Origin: Ensifer adhaerens
GTDB taxonomy: Bacteria > Pseudomonadota > Alphaproteobacteria > Rhizobiales > Rhizobiaceae
DNA length: 64,000 nucleotides
Direction: 5' to 3'
Assembly: GCF_013283195.1 (NCBI RefSeq)
Contig: NZ_JABEKT010000002.1
Location: 1,240,001 to 1,304,000 of the forward strand
A model generated the notes under the pieces. The model was not told the DNA's origin. It saw only the letters and a list, made by a program, of their open reading frames with translations, and made no database searches. The first letter of the stretch is position 1. Each line of letters opens with the position of its first letter. A program made the position numbers and the translations under genes. Positions 49,739-59,324 of this stretch are shown in pieces.

Positions 49739-51139
49739 TCAATCTTCCCTGAAGGCGCGATTGAAGCTCTCTGTCAGCGGAGACACGAGGTAGTCGATGG
49801 CACGGCGCGCCTTGTGCACGATCAGCACCTCGGCCGGCATGCCGGGATAAAGTCGGACATCGGGATCTGCGGCAAGGGACGTCGCATCGATCTTGGCGCG
49901 TGCGGTGAAGTAGGAGACGCCCGACTTTTCGTCGACCGACTGGTCCGCAGCGACATAGGTCACCTCGCCATTGAAGGGCAGGCGCGAACGCTGATTGTAG
50001 GCTGTCAGCCTGATCTGCGTCGGCGAGCCGACCGATATGCTATCGATATCGCGCGGATTCACCCGCAATTCGACGACCAACGGCTCGTCTTCGGGCACGA
50101 TTTCCAGGAGCGGCTGCCCGGGCGTAACGGCGCTTCCGGGGGTCCGCAGCCAGATATTGCTGACCACGCCCGCTTGCGGTGAGCGAATCTCCATGCGCCG
50201 AAGCACATCCTTTGCAGCAATGATCTGTTCTTCGACGTCCGTCAGGTCGATGCGCGCCGTCGTGATCTCTCCGGCAATCGTCGATTGAAACTCGCTTTCG
50301 ATACCGATCAGGGCAAGCTGGGCGCCAGCCTTTGCTTTCTCCGCCCCCGCCTTGTCGCCCGCCAGTTCGCCGCGTGTTCGGGCAAGCTCGCTCAGGCGGG
50401 TATCGACCTCTATGAGCTTGGCGCGCTGCACGAAGCCCTTCTCGACCAGCGTGGCGATCGCCGTGCGCTGCTCAGTGATGAGGGCGATCTGACGATCGGT
50501 CGCCTCCACTTGCGTGAACAGCGATTTTGTCTGCTCGCCATATTCCTCGATCGTTTTCGTCTGCACGTCGACACGTCCGGACTTGGCCTCGTGCCGCTTG
50601 TCGAAGAAGACATTCTCCGCCTTGATCGCTTCATCGACGGCGACCCCGCCTGCCTCGCCGAAGTTCTTCGGGAAGGTGATCGCTGCCGCACCGTCCTGTT
50701 CTGCCTTGAGCCTGGCGAGCCTTGCGATCAGGCCGATGCGACGGCTGTTGAGCGCGTTCAGGTTGGAGCGTGCCCGGGTGTCTTCCAGAAGGATGAGCGG
50801 CTGCCCCACAGTTACCTGCTCGCCCTCCTGAACCATCAGGCGACCCATGACACCGCCTTCGAAATGACTGATCGTCTTGCGTTTGGAATCGACGATGACG
50901 CTGCCGTTGGCAACCGTCGCGCTGCTGAGTTCTGTCGATACCGCCCAGGTGAAGAAACCGCCGAAGGATAGGAAGATCGTTGCAAACCCAGCGACCATCA
51001 GGCGGCGAAGCGCGCGATCGGCGTTGATGTCATCGACCTCGGCAGGCGCCGGCGCCGGCCGGGCGGTTAGACTTACCGGGGGACGGACATCGAGCTCGGA
51101 CGGTTGTGGCCGGAGCGGAAGCGTGTTTTTGTCGGTCAT
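49739..51139 (-). CDS. wgdB: Type I secretion membrane fusion protein, HlyD family (ExpD2/WgdB-like)
   Basis: A 466-residue adaptor. One membrane helix follows a cytoplasmic N-terminus (LMVAGFATIFLSFGGFFTWA, about residues 48-67). The periplasmic part has a lipoyl-like half (NGSVIVDSKRKTISHFEGG), long coiled coils at about 130-320, and a beta-barrel end (RSPQAGVVSNIWLRTPG). With WgdA and an outer-membrane channel it should export the RTX protein WgeA and possibly help in polymer release. The start overlaps the wgdA stop by four bases. No TolC-type gene is present here, so a channel encoded elsewhere is required. Confidence 0.88.
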   Translation of the reverse strand: MTDKNTLPLRPQPSELDVRPPVSLTARPAPAPAEVDDINADRALRRLMVAGFATIFLSFGGFFTWAVSTELSSATVANGSVIVDSKRKTISHFEGGVMGRLMVQEGEQVTVGQPLILLEDTRARSNLNALNSRRIGLIARLARLKAEQDGAAAITFPKNFGEAGGVAVDEAIKAENVFFDKRHEAKSGRVDVQTKTIEEYGEQTKSLFTQVEATDRQIALITEQRTAIATLVEKGFVQRAKLIEVDTRLSELARTRGELAGDKAGAEKAKAGAQLALIGIESEFQSTIAGEITTARIDLTDVEEQIIAAKDVLRRMEIRSPQAGVVSNIWLRTPGSAVTPGQPLLEIVPEDEPLVVELRVNPRDIDSISVGSPTQIRLTAYNQRSRLPFNGEVTYVAADQSVDEKSGVSYFTARAKIDATSLAADPDVRLYPGMPAEVLIVHKARRAIDYLVSPLTESFNRAFRED

Positions 51140-52908
51140 GCGGAAGCAACCTCGCGCAAGGTTTCGCCAGGCCCCGGCACAGCGGTCAAGATGTCGGTTC
51201 GCGGCCCGAACTGACTGATACGGCCATTCTCAAGGACGAGAAGCTTGTCGGCGACCTGCATGATCGATGGCCGGTGGGCGATCATGATGACGATGGCGCC
51301 CTGGTCGCGCATCCGCTGGATCGCCCGCACGAGCGCGCGCTCACCGAGCGAATCGAGGTTTGCATTCGGCTCGTCGAGAACGACGAGACGCGGGCGATTG
51401 TAGAGGCAGCGCGCCAGCGCAATGCGCTGTCTCTGACCACCCGAAAGTGTCAGATGACCGTCGCCGACAGGTGTGTCGTAGCCGAGGGGCAGGCGGCCGA
51501 TCATCTCGTGGACTTCAGCAAGCCGCGCGGCTTCGATGACCGTGTGAGGATCGCCGTCTTCCATTCTTGCGATGTTTTCGCGGATCGTACCCTCTAGCAG
51601 AGACACCGATTGCGGGAGATAGCCGACCTTTTCGCCGAAAGACCCGCGCTCCCAGAGATAGGTGTTGTGGCCATCGAGAAAGACCCCGCCCGACGTTGGC
51701 TTCAAGATGCCGACCAGCAGCCGGGCAAGCGTCGACTTTCCGGCCGCCGACGGGCCGACCACGCCGAGCACCTCACCGGGGGAAAGCGAGAAGGAGACGC
51801 CCTTGATGATCGGCACCTCGACGCCCGGGACGGCATAGACGAGTTTATCCACAATCATCTCGCCGGCCGAATGTGGCGTCGGCGTCGTCTGGCGGATCGC
51901 CATGTCTTCGCCGATCGCCGCCTCGATCCGCCGCCAACCGGCAACGGCGAGCACCCATTGGCGCCAGTTTTCGATGATCGTGTCGAAGGGGATGAGCAGC
52001 CGACCAACGAGGATGCTCGAAGCCATCATCGCGCCGGGGGTGATGGCCTGGTCAAGCACCAGCAGCGCACCTGTTGCAAGCGTGATGACCTGAATCGAGT
52101 ACCGCAGGCTGCGCGTCATCGACGTCATCGCCTTGCTTCTGCTTCCGCCGGCTTCGAGCGCACCCAAGGCGTGGATTTGCAGGGTGCGCCAGCGCCTGGC
52201 AAGTGCGGGCAGCATGCCCATCGCCTCGATCGCCTCGGCATGCCTCAGCGAGCCCGCAATTTTGGAAACCGCTTCGACATTCGCCTGGTTGGCTTCCTTG
52301 GTCAGTTGGCGCGTTAGTATGTCGTTAACCAGCCCGCAACAAATGAGCACCGCCACTGACACAACCCCCACGAGCCCGAACAGTGGATGGAGCAGGAATA
52401 GCGCACCCAGAAAGATCGGCGACCAGGCGGCGTCGAGCGGAGCGACCACCGCCGACGAGGTGAGGAAACCACGCAATTCCGACAGGTCGCGAAGGGATTG
52501 CGCCGCCCGCGAAAGCCCTTGATTCACGGAGGCTTGGACCGCCGATGCTAGAACCGGGGCATTAAGCCTTCGCACAATGGCACTGCCCATGGCCTGGAAT
52601 GCAAGGGACCGGATCAAATCGAGGACGCCATAGACGACCAATGCGCTGATCGCGAGCAGCGTCAGCATCGTAAGCGTATCGAAGCTCTGACTGTTGAGAA
52701 CCCTGTCATGAATCTGCAGCATGAACAGCGGTATCGTCAGCTGAAGCAGGCTTATGCAGACACTCAGCAATGCGGCGTAAAGTGACACGGAAAGAAACAC
52801 ACGCTTGGCTTGTAATATTAGCAATCTTGGATTGATAATCTCGTCCTGGCGCATAACCCCTAAAATTTGACCGTTGCTTATCGTCTCGTTCCGAACAGTA
52901 TCACGCAT
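51136..52908 (-). CDS. wgdA: Type I secretion ABC transporter, permease-ATPase (ExpD1/WgdA-like)
   Basis: A 590-residue half transporter. About six membrane helices occupy residues 35-330 (SLYAALLSVCISLLQLTIPL and following). The ATPase domain has Walker A VGPSAAGKSTLARLL, signature LSGGQRQRIALARC, Walker B RLVVLDEPNANLD and switch HRPSIMQ. There is no N-terminal C39 peptidase domain, as in PrtD-type exporters of RTX proteins. ATG 52908 has only a weak ribosome site; ATG 52854 is an alternative. The gene diverges from wggR, and the palindrome at 53060-53082 lies between them. Confidence 0.88.
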   Translation of the reverse strand: MRDTVRNETISNGQILGVMRQDEIINPRLLILQAKRVFLSVSLYAALLSVCISLLQLTIPLFMLQIHDRVLNSQSFDTLTMLTLLAISALVVYGVLDLIRSLAFQAMGSAIVRRLNAPVLASAVQASVNQGLSRAAQSLRDLSELRGFLTSSAVVAPLDAAWSPIFLGALFLLHPLFGLVGVVSVAVLICCGLVNDILTRQLTKEANQANVEAVSKIAGSLRHAEAIEAMGMLPALARRWRTLQIHALGALEAGGSRSKAMTSMTRSLRYSIQVITLATGALLVLDQAITPGAMMASSILVGRLLIPFDTIIENWRQWVLAVAGWRRIEAAIGEDMAIRQTTPTPHSAGEMIVDKLVYAVPGVEVPIIKGVSFSLSPGEVLGVVGPSAAGKSTLARLLVGILKPTSGGVFLDGHNTYLWERGSFGEKVGYLPQSVSLLEGTIRENIARMEDGDPHTVIEAARLAEVHEMIGRLPLGYDTPVGDGHLTLSGGQRQRIALARCLYNRPRLVVLDEPNANLDSLGERALVRAIQRMRDQGAIVIMIAHRPSIMQVADKLLVLENGRISQFGPRTDILTAVPGPGETLREVASA

Positions 52909-53059
52909 GGGCGGTTGCCTGAGGTTAACGTTAAAGCCATTCGTGGAGGACGTGTGGCTTTAAATCGAGGTGAAGCATAGTATTGCTTCGCCATGTGTGG
53001 CACGAAAGTAAGAGGTAATGCAAGTTTAAGGTCACAGGGAGGGGGTTGTTGTAGTTCGG

Positions 53060-53082
53060 TTTACTTCAAGATTTGAAGTAAA
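53060..53082. promoter_or_regulatory. Probable WggR operator between wgdA and wggR
   Basis: A perfect inverted repeat with ten-base arms, TTTACTTCAA (53060-53069) and TTGAAGTAAA (53073-53082), around GAT. It ends 19 bases before the chosen wggR start and lies in the divergent promoter. The near-identical sites at 54965-54985 and 49682-49712 suggest one regulator, most simply the MarR-type protein encoded here, acting on all operons of the cluster. Confidence 0.7.
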
Positions 53083-53101
53083 TTTTGAAATGGAGAGTTG
53101 G

Positions 53102-53674
53102 ATGAATGAAAGAGTACTCTATCCGTCCACGGGGATCAAAGATGTGTCGTTGCTCCAGCAGGAGGACCAGGCGTCGGCGGCGGTAGGAGCCCAAGATCAA
53201 GCGGACGCCGCGAGCGATTGCCGACAGCTGACCTATTTCGAGCTTGCGCGTCTGATGGAGAGGGTGAGCAGGCGATTTTCCGGCTTGGTTCGCGCCGAAC
53301 TGACCAAGCTGCGCGTCGACGATATCGGTCCGGCGCAGGCGATGGTCCTGCTGGCGATCGGCGATGCCGAGCTATCGGTCGCCGAATTGCTCGATCGCGG
53401 GCACTATGTCGGCTCGAATGTCTCCTACTACCTGAAACAACTGGCCGATGGCGACTACATCGACCGGGTGGCGTCGCAGCGCGACAAGCGTTCGGCGCGC
53501 ATCAAGTTGACGGAAAAAGGCCGTCTGCTTCGGGCGAACTTGCGCGACGCGGCGATGGCCTATGAGCGGGCACTCAATCGCGGTCACCAGGATCGCCAGA
53601 ACCTGGAGACCGCCTTCCAGACGCTGCATCAACTCGAACTCGTCTGGGGCAGCGCGTCACGGTACGACATGTGA
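53102..53674 (+). CDS. wggR: MarR-type regulator of EPS genes (ExpG/MucS/WggR-like)
   Basis: A winged-helix protein of 190 residues from ATG 53102, which has GGAG six bases upstream; ATG 53090 would add four residues but has no such site. The MarR core is visible: FELARLMERVSRRFSGLVRA, MVLLAIGDAELSVAELLDRG, the recognition helix VGSNVSYYLKQLADGDYI and the wing RVASQRDKRSARIKLTEKG. In S. meliloti, ExpG/WggR activates galactoglucan operons and is needed for their response to low phosphate and quorum sensing. Its place between wgdA and wgcA matches that locus. Confidence 0.85.
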   Translation: MNERVLYPSTGIKDVSLLQQEDQASAAVGAQDQADAASDCRQLTYFELARLMERVSRRFSGLVRAELTKLRVDDIGPAQAMVLLAIGDAELSVAELLDRGHYVGSNVSYYLKQLADGDYIDRVASQRDKRSARIKLTEKGRLLRANLRDAAMAYERALNRGHQDRQNLETAFQTLHQLELVWGSASRYDM

Positions 53675-53722
53675 CCGGCCGGAACCCAATAAGCACATCA
53701 TTCAGGTAGCGGATTAGATAGC

Positions 53723-54949
53723 ATGCATGTGGCATTTGTTCATCGGCGCGGCTTTGGCCAGTTCGCCGCGTTGGCGGCTGACCTGGTTCGGTCGGGCAAC
53801 AACGTCAGCCTGATCACCGAAACTGTTGATCAGAAAATCCCATCCGTGCGCGTCATTCGCCACCGGGCCGAGGCAGGCCCAAGGGCCTCCGCAGCAATCG
53901 CACGTCACCTGGCGGTGCCGGATCATCACACCCGGATCGGACACCGGGTCGCCGAAACGCTCGACGCGATGACACGGCAGGACATGAAGCCCGATATCGT
54001 TGTCGGTCACATCGGGTGGGGCAGCATGATGTTCGTCAAGGATGCGCTCCCTCACGTTCCGGCCCTTGGATATTGCGAGTTCTTCTATCGGTCGCAGGGC
54101 GCAGACATCGGCTTTGCGGCCGGCGATGTGCCTGATCTCGAGGAGCGCAAGAGATTGCGGCTGCGCAACGTCGCACAGTTGTTGTCGCTGGAATCGATGG
54201 ATGGCGGCATCAGCCCGACCGAATGGCAAAAGAGCCTCTATCCCGCTGATACGCGTGAGCGCATTGCCGTCTGCCACGAAGGCATCGATACGGCGTTGTT
54301 TCGTCCCAACCCTGCGGCTTCGGTCAGGCTCCCAGACGGCCGCGTGCTCAAGGCCAACGATCCGCCGGTCGTCACATTTGTCGCCCGCGATCTCGAACCT
54401 TATCGTGGCTTTCCCCAGGCGCTGCAGGCTGCCGGTCAAATCGTGCGCAAACGTCCCGATACGATTTTCGTCTTTGTCGGAGGGGAGGGCACCAGCTACG
54501 GACCTCCTCCTCCTGGCGGAGGCTCGTGGAAATCCCATCTGCTCGCCTCCCTCGACGTGCCGGCGGACAACATCATCTTTCCGGGCGTTGTCCCGCATCA
54601 CATCCTTCGCCAGCTTTTCCAGGTCTCGGCGGCACATGTCTACATGACCTATCCCTTCGTGCTTTCATGGTCTGTGCTGGAAGCCATGGCCTGCGGCGCC
54701 TTGATCATCGGCTCCGACACGCCTCCGGTTCGCGAAGTGATCCGTACGGGTCACAACGGTATCCTTGTGCCCTTCTTCGATGCCGACGCACTCGCCGAGG
54801 CAGTGCTTGGTGCGCTGAGCAATCCAGAGGCCTCCATCAGCATGCGGGCGGCCGCGCGAAGAACCGTCGAGCGGCGATTCCGGCTGGAAGACTGCCTGCT
54901 GCGCCAGCGAGAGCTGATGGCGGCGATGACAGGTCGCCCGGTGGTGTAG
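53723..54949 (+). CDS. wgcA: Glycosyltransferase family 4 (ExpC/WgcA-like)
   Basis: A 408-residue GT-B enzyme. The N-terminal half has VAFVHRRGFGQFAALAADLV and GHIGWGSMMFVKDALP. The donor half has CHEGIDTALF, VTFVARDLEPYRGFPQAL, and the nucleotide-sugar site in SAAHVYMTYPFVLSWSVLEA followed by PPVREVIRTGHNGILV. It follows wggR by 48 bases on the same strand and may share its promoter. In the EPS II locus the matching gene is essential for polymer formation. The sugar it transfers is not predictable from sequence. Confidence 0.85.
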   Translation: MHVAFVHRRGFGQFAALAADLVRSGNNVSLITETVDQKIPSVRVIRHRAEAGPRASAAIARHLAVPDHHTRIGHRVAETLDAMTRQDMKPDIVVGHIGWGSMMFVKDALPHVPALGYCEFFYRSQGADIGFAAGDVPDLEERKRLRLRNVAQLLSLESMDGGISPTEWQKSLYPADTRERIAVCHEGIDTALFRPNPAASVRLPDGRVLKANDPPVVTFVARDLEPYRGFPQALQAAGQIVRKRPDTIFVFVGGEGTSYGPPPPGGGSWKSHLLASLDVPADNIIFPGVVPHHILRQLFQVSAAHVYMTYPFVLSWSVLEAMACGALIIGSDTPPVREVIRTGHNGILVPFFDADALAEAVLGALSNPEASISMRAAARRTVERRFRLEDCLLRQRELMAAMTGRPVV

Positions 54950-54964
54950 CAGCAATACCGACCA

Positions 54965-54985
54965 ATACTTCAAATATTGAAGTAT
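54965..54985. promoter_or_regulatory. Probable WggR operator upstream of wgaA
   Basis: A perfect inverted repeat with nine-base arms, ATACTTCAA (54965-54973) and TTGAAGTAT (54977-54985), around ATA. The core TACTTCAA-N3-TTGAAGTA is identical to the one before wggR. It lies 157 bases before the wgaA start in an AT-rich gap (54950-55142) without any gene, where the promoter of the wga operon must be. Confidence 0.7.
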
Positions 54986-55142
54986 ATGTGAAGTTTATTG
55001 TTGCGAACTCCATGTACTTTATCGTTGTGCATCGCAAAATTCACTGCTACGTAAACAGTGTGATGAATGGTTTCGATAGTATATCTGTCGCCCATTTTGG
55101 AACTCCACCGATATGCGTTATCGTTTCTTCTGAGGGCGTTGC

Positions 55143-56624
55143 GTGCAAGAAGTAAGACAATCCGCCTTAGGGCCCCGACTCGGTTTGAAAAAGCTGCTGC
55201 TGGCATCGGATCGCGATCGGGCGATCCTGCAGGGCAGCAATGTCGCCCATCTCGTGGATTACCTGGCACCTGACGACGGCTCCTTCGACATGTTGAAGGA
55301 TAGTTTTCCGATCGCTGCGGTCGCATTCTCCGACAAGGGCGAGACGGATCTGAAGAAGGGGCTGGCACGTCTCTCTGCCTTGCGCACAGTTCCGGAGCTG
55401 GCGGTCTTGCGCCTTGACCCCGCCAACGTGGCGGAGAGCTCTGCGCTTCTGCGCGCGCTTGCCGAAGACGGTATCGGACGGCTGGCCCGATACACGTCTT
55501 CGATCACATCTGAGCTCGCAATGCTCCGGCGCGAGCGTGAAGAACTTTTTGAGAACTATCGTCTCTTGGAAGACGCCTTCCATGCCCGGAACTGGGAGCC
55601 GGTGGCCGAAGTCTTCGCGCATGATCCCTTTGCCGATCCGAAAGATGAGGGCGTCGGACAGCTGTTGAGCAGCGCATTCATCGAGCAGCTTCTCCCCGTA
55701 TCGAGCCTCGGCGTCGCCGGCTTTGCCTTGCACTTTCATTCATTGCCGAAGGGCACTGGTGAGCTGATCGTCGGCTTGAGTTATCTGGAAAGTGGCGAAG
55801 GCATTGCGGAGTGGAATGTTCCCTATGTCGGCCTGGCCACTGGCTGGAACTTCTTTTCGCTGCCGCGTGCCTGTGGCGGCGCGGCGCGGACCCTTCGTCT
55901 GCGGGTATCTGCCAGCGGATCGGACGCACTTGGTCTTTCGCTTGGGCACCATATCGCCAGCGAGCGATACTCGGCGCGCTCGGAACACCCGCATCCTGAC
56001 CTCGACCTGCGCCCGCTTGCGTTCAGGGTGTTCACGGGTTTGCCTGGGGTTAAGCCTGCCAGCACTGCGAACATGATTGCCCCGACCAGCTTGCTGGAAG
56101 GGCAGTTCACTATCGATTACAGGCTTGGGCTTGAGAAACTAAGCCAAATTGCAGACGTTTCCGTCACTCAAATTGTCCCGGACTTCCAGACTATCCGGTT
56201 TCTCGACCACGAACACGCGATCGTCTGTCATCCCCTGGCAAGCGGCATTTCGGCCGGCGCGATCAATCGTGCCATCGAACCCGGCACGGTCTCGTTGTCG
56301 GCAAGCGCCATTATCGATCACCCCAAAGGTGCGCCGGCAGCCGTCAGCTTTCTCCTGAGCCCCGCCAGTTCGAACGCGCGTGCGGAGGTCGCCGAACTCG
56401 CCCGCAAGGGCACGGTAAAACCCTCGACCCTGTTCAGTGGTTGGCGAGAGGTCGGTGCGCAGCAATCGATCAGCATCAGCATGCAGATGGACGAGCCGAT
56501 CCGTGTTCCGATGGATCTGATCATCCTCAGCCGGGCAGCGGGTGATAGCGTCGATTTTTGCTGGCTCAAGGTATCGAGCTTCCGACTGGTCAAGCAATCG
56601 ACGGAGGCCCTGGATGTCCGGTAA
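55143..56624 (+). CDS. wgaA: EPS protein of unknown function (ExpA1/WgaA-like)
   Basis: A 493-residue protein starting at GTG 55143 with GAGGG six bases upstream. No signal peptide or membrane helix is evident. Residues about 115-140 could coil (LAMLRREREELFENYRLLED). The region after about 175 looks beta-rich (LHFHSLPKGTGELIVGLSYL, GWNFFSLPRACGGAARTL). I see no catalytic motif. Its place as first gene of the operon following wgcA, under a palindrome shared with wggR, corresponds to ExpA1. It may assist the polymerising transferases, but no function can be read from the sequence. Confidence 0.7.
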   Translation: MQEVRQSALGPRLGLKKLLLASDRDRAILQGSNVAHLVDYLAPDDGSFDMLKDSFPIAAVAFSDKGETDLKKGLARLSALRTVPELAVLRLDPANVAESSALLRALAEDGIGRLARYTSSITSELAMLRREREELFENYRLLEDAFHARNWEPVAEVFAHDPFADPKDEGVGQLLSSAFIEQLLPVSSLGVAGFALHFHSLPKGTGELIVGLSYLESGEGIAEWNVPYVGLATGWNFFSLPRACGGAARTLRLRVSASGSDALGLSLGHHIASERYSARSEHPHPDLDLRPLAFRVFTGLPGVKPASTANMIAPTSLLEGQFTIDYRLGLEKLSQIADVSVTQIVPDFQTIRFLDHEHAIVCHPLASGISAGAINRAIEPGTVSLSASAIIDHPKGAPAAVSFLLSPASSNARAEVAELARKGTVKPSTLFSGWREVGAQQSISISMQMDEPIRVPMDLIILSRAAGDSVDFCWLKVSSFRLVKQSTEALDVR

Positions 56625-59289
56625 CCCGGAGGCTGATCTTATCGCGATCGCGATGCCGCTCTACGGCCATGCGGCGCTTGTCATGGAAGCCATCGAATCC
56701 GCACTGGCGTCCGACCTTAGCACATCCCGGCTTGCGATCGTGGTTTCGGTCGATGGCGACCCGTGCCACGAGACATTCGACCAACTGTTGCTCTACGCTG
56801 CGGCCCATCCGTTCATTCACGTGATATTCGGCCGCAATGCGGGGCCGGGTGGCGCCCGCAATCGCGCCATCGACTTCATTGTCGAGCACCTGCCCGAGGC
56901 TCGGGCGGTGTATTTCCTCGACGCCGACAATCGAGTTCTGCCACGCACGATCGAAACACTCTACCAAAAGCTCAACGATACTGCCTGCGGCTGGGTCTAC
57001 ACCAATATAGATACGTTTTCCGTGTCCTGGCGTGCGCATTACGGCAATCAATATTCGCGGCTGGCGCATTGCATCACGGACAATATTTGCGACACGGGAT
57101 CGCTGATTTCCATCGACGTTTTCCGCTCAGGCGTGCGCTTCAGCGACGACCGGCAGAACGGCTTTGAAGATTGGGAATTCTGGTTGTCCTGCATTGAGAA
57201 CGGCTTCGTCGGGGTGCCCTGCCACGACACGGTCTTTGAATATCGCTTGCGCGCCGAAAGCCGGTTCAAGGAAGCCAACCGGGAACGCGCCACATCGGTC
57301 AGCTACCTCAGAAAACGCCACAAGGCTCTCTACAGACGGCCAATGCTTGTGGATTTCGAGCACGAGGACGCTCCGCGCTATCTCTTCGCTCGCACCGAGA
57401 ACGCGTCGATCTCGCTGTTTACCGATCCGACCAAGTCACCGACCGTGCTTCGTCTTGATGATATCATCCCGGCGTTCTGGGCGAATGTCGGCGAACCGGA
57501 CAACGCGCATTTCCCACCCTTTCTCGTGGCAGGCAGCGGTTCGGCCTTCGACCTCCTGCTGCGCTCACGCATGCTTCCGAACATACTCGCCCACCTGGAG
57601 CGGTTGAGCGAAAATACCAACGCATTGTTCGTTCAGCTCGCCAATGATGGCGCGAAGCGCGGGATCGAGGTGGTTGCCCTGCCTGCAGGATCTCAGAATA
57701 TCGGTTCGGCGGATCTCGTTTTCGTTCCGACCCCTCTCGTCAGAGACGTGATCCTGAACAATGCGGTGGAGTGGTTCGCATCGATCGGCAACCAGCAGGT
57801 CTGGCCGACGGTAACGTTGCTCAAGGTTCGCTTTCCTTTCCCCAGGAGCCTGCCGCGCCGATCGCTGATCACGCCGCAGCAGATGATGGTCAATTGCATC
57901 AACGCGATTGCTTCAAGCCCCTTGCGTCACACGTCGGGCAAGCGTTGGACGTGGCGGCCTTCGCGGTTGGTGCCCTATGGCGAGCTCTATAGGGAACTGC
58001 GCAGAGAAGTCGGTGGCTCGCCCGTCCTGCCGCTCGGACACAGCGCCGGCAAGCGGACCGCCGCACTTTTGGTGCCGAACGCCTCCTTCGGCGGCGCCGA
58101 GAAGGTCGTTTACGCCGTTGCGCGAGAACTGAAGCGAACCGGTTTCGAGACGCATCTGTTCGTACTCGGCAGCGCGAAGATGGACGTCATCGACGAGTTC
58201 GATCAGAGCTTTGATCACATCCACTTCTGGGATCTCGGCATTCCCGCATGGGGTGGGTCGGGCTCCTTCCTCGGCCAGGACTTCATCGCCGAAGAGCATG
58301 GGGTCGACTGGCAAGCATTGAAGGGCCAGCTTTCGGGCTTCGATCTGGTGATCAACAACCATGTCATGGCCGTCCACCCCCTCATCGCACGGCTGCGCTC
58401 CGAGGGGACGCGCACCGCATGTTATCTTCACGTCGTCGACAACACCGCGTTCAAGCGTCCCGCAGGCCAGCCCTTTGCCGCTATTGCGCACGAACATTGC
58501 TATGACGCATTCCTGACCTGCTCGGAGCAGCTGAAGACTTACCTGCACAGTTTCGGCGTGCCGCACGCAAAGGTCTTCGCCGTCGCAAACAGCGCGGGCT
58601 TTTCGGTACCACCAAAAGTTCAAACCGAAGTCTTCTCAACCCGCAGACAGCCGCGCGGCGACGCGCAGCTGCGCGTCCTCTACCTGGGTCGGCTCGACCG
58701 GCAGAAGGGCATCGATCGGCTAGCCGCGATGCTGTCAGAGCTGAGGGCAAGGAACGTTCCTTTCGAGGCGCGCGCCATCGGCGGAGAAATTCTCGCCGAT
58801 TCCAGTGTCTCCTGGACTGAACGGTTGAAGGATCTTTCCGTTGACGTCCGTCCGCCGGCCTTTGCCAGCAAGGAACTCATCAAGGCGATGTCCTGGGCGG
58901 ATGTGCTCGTCATGCCCTCGCGCTGGGAAGGGGCTCCGCTCGTCATCGCCGAAGCGCAGCAGCTCGGATGTGTTCCGATCGCCACGTCCGTTGGCGCCGT
59001 CGACGAACTGATCGTCGATGGCGAAGACGGTGTGCTGATCCATGCATCAGCCGACCCCGAAGTCGTCAGGTCGATGGCCGACGTTATCGAAAAGGTTGCT
59101 CGCAACCCGGACCAACTGGCTCCGCTGATCGAGGGCTGCATCAAGACTGCATCCCGTCGCTCGTGGACCTCCTCGTTTTCACAGTTTCTCGCGTGGTGCG
59201 ACACCTGGGTCGACAACTCGTCCCAGGCAAGAGCTGCCGTCTTTCCCTCGGACCCGGCGGTTGACGCCGGCATCCGGGCGGCCAGCTGA
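56614..59289 (+). CDS. wgaB: Bifunctional GT2-GT4 glycosyltransferase (ExpA23/WgaB-like)
   Basis: An 891-residue protein that joins two different glycosyltransferases. ATG 56614 follows GGAGG by six bases and overlaps the wgaA stop. Residues about 10-230 are a family 2 domain (LIAIAMPLYGHAALVMEAIE, AGPGGARNRAIDF, AVYFLDADNRVLPRTIETLY with its DxD, GFEDWEFWL). The middle is a spacer. From about 485 a family 4 domain follows (LVPNASFGGAEKVVYAVARE, LYLGRLDRQKGIDRLA, VLVMPSRWEGAPLVIAEA). Two catalytic centres on one chain would suit a polymer alternating between two sugars, such as the Glc-Gal backbone of galactoglucan. Individual specificities are unknown. Confidence 0.85.
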   Translation: MSGNPEADLIAIAMPLYGHAALVMEAIESALASDLSTSRLAIVVSVDGDPCHETFDQLLLYAAAHPFIHVIFGRNAGPGGARNRAIDFIVEHLPEARAVYFLDADNRVLPRTIETLYQKLNDTACGWVYTNIDTFSVSWRAHYGNQYSRLAHCITDNICDTGSLISIDVFRSGVRFSDDRQNGFEDWEFWLSCIENGFVGVPCHDTVFEYRLRAESRFKEANRERATSVSYLRKRHKALYRRPMLVDFEHEDAPRYLFARTENASISLFTDPTKSPTVLRLDDIIPAFWANVGEPDNAHFPPFLVAGSGSAFDLLLRSRMLPNILAHLERLSENTNALFVQLANDGAKRGIEVVALPAGSQNIGSADLVFVPTPLVRDVILNNAVEWFASIGNQQVWPTVTLLKVRFPFPRSLPRRSLITPQQMMVNCINAIASSPLRHTSGKRWTWRPSRLVPYGELYRELRREVGGSPVLPLGHSAGKRTAALLVPNASFGGAEKVVYAVARELKRTGFETHLFVLGSAKMDVIDEFDQSFDHIHFWDLGIPAWGGSGSFLGQDFIAEEHGVDWQALKGQLSGFDLVINNHVMAVHPLIARLRSEGTRTACYLHVVDNTAFKRPAGQPFAAIAHEHCYDAFLTCSEQLKTYLHSFGVPHAKVFAVANSAGFSVPPKVQTEVFSTRRQPRGDAQLRVLYLGRLDRQKGIDRLAAMLSELRARNVPFEARAIGGEILADSSVSWTERLKDLSVDVRPPAFASKELIKAMSWADVLVMPSRWEGAPLVIAEAQQLGCVPIATSVGAVDELIVDGEDGVLIHASADPEVVRSMADVIEKVARNPDQLAPLIEGCIKTASRRSWTSSFSQFLAWCDTWVDNSSQARAAVFPSDPAVDAGIRAAS

Positions 59290-59324
59290 GCCCACGCCTT
59301 CTTTTAAGCAGAAAGGTCGATTGC

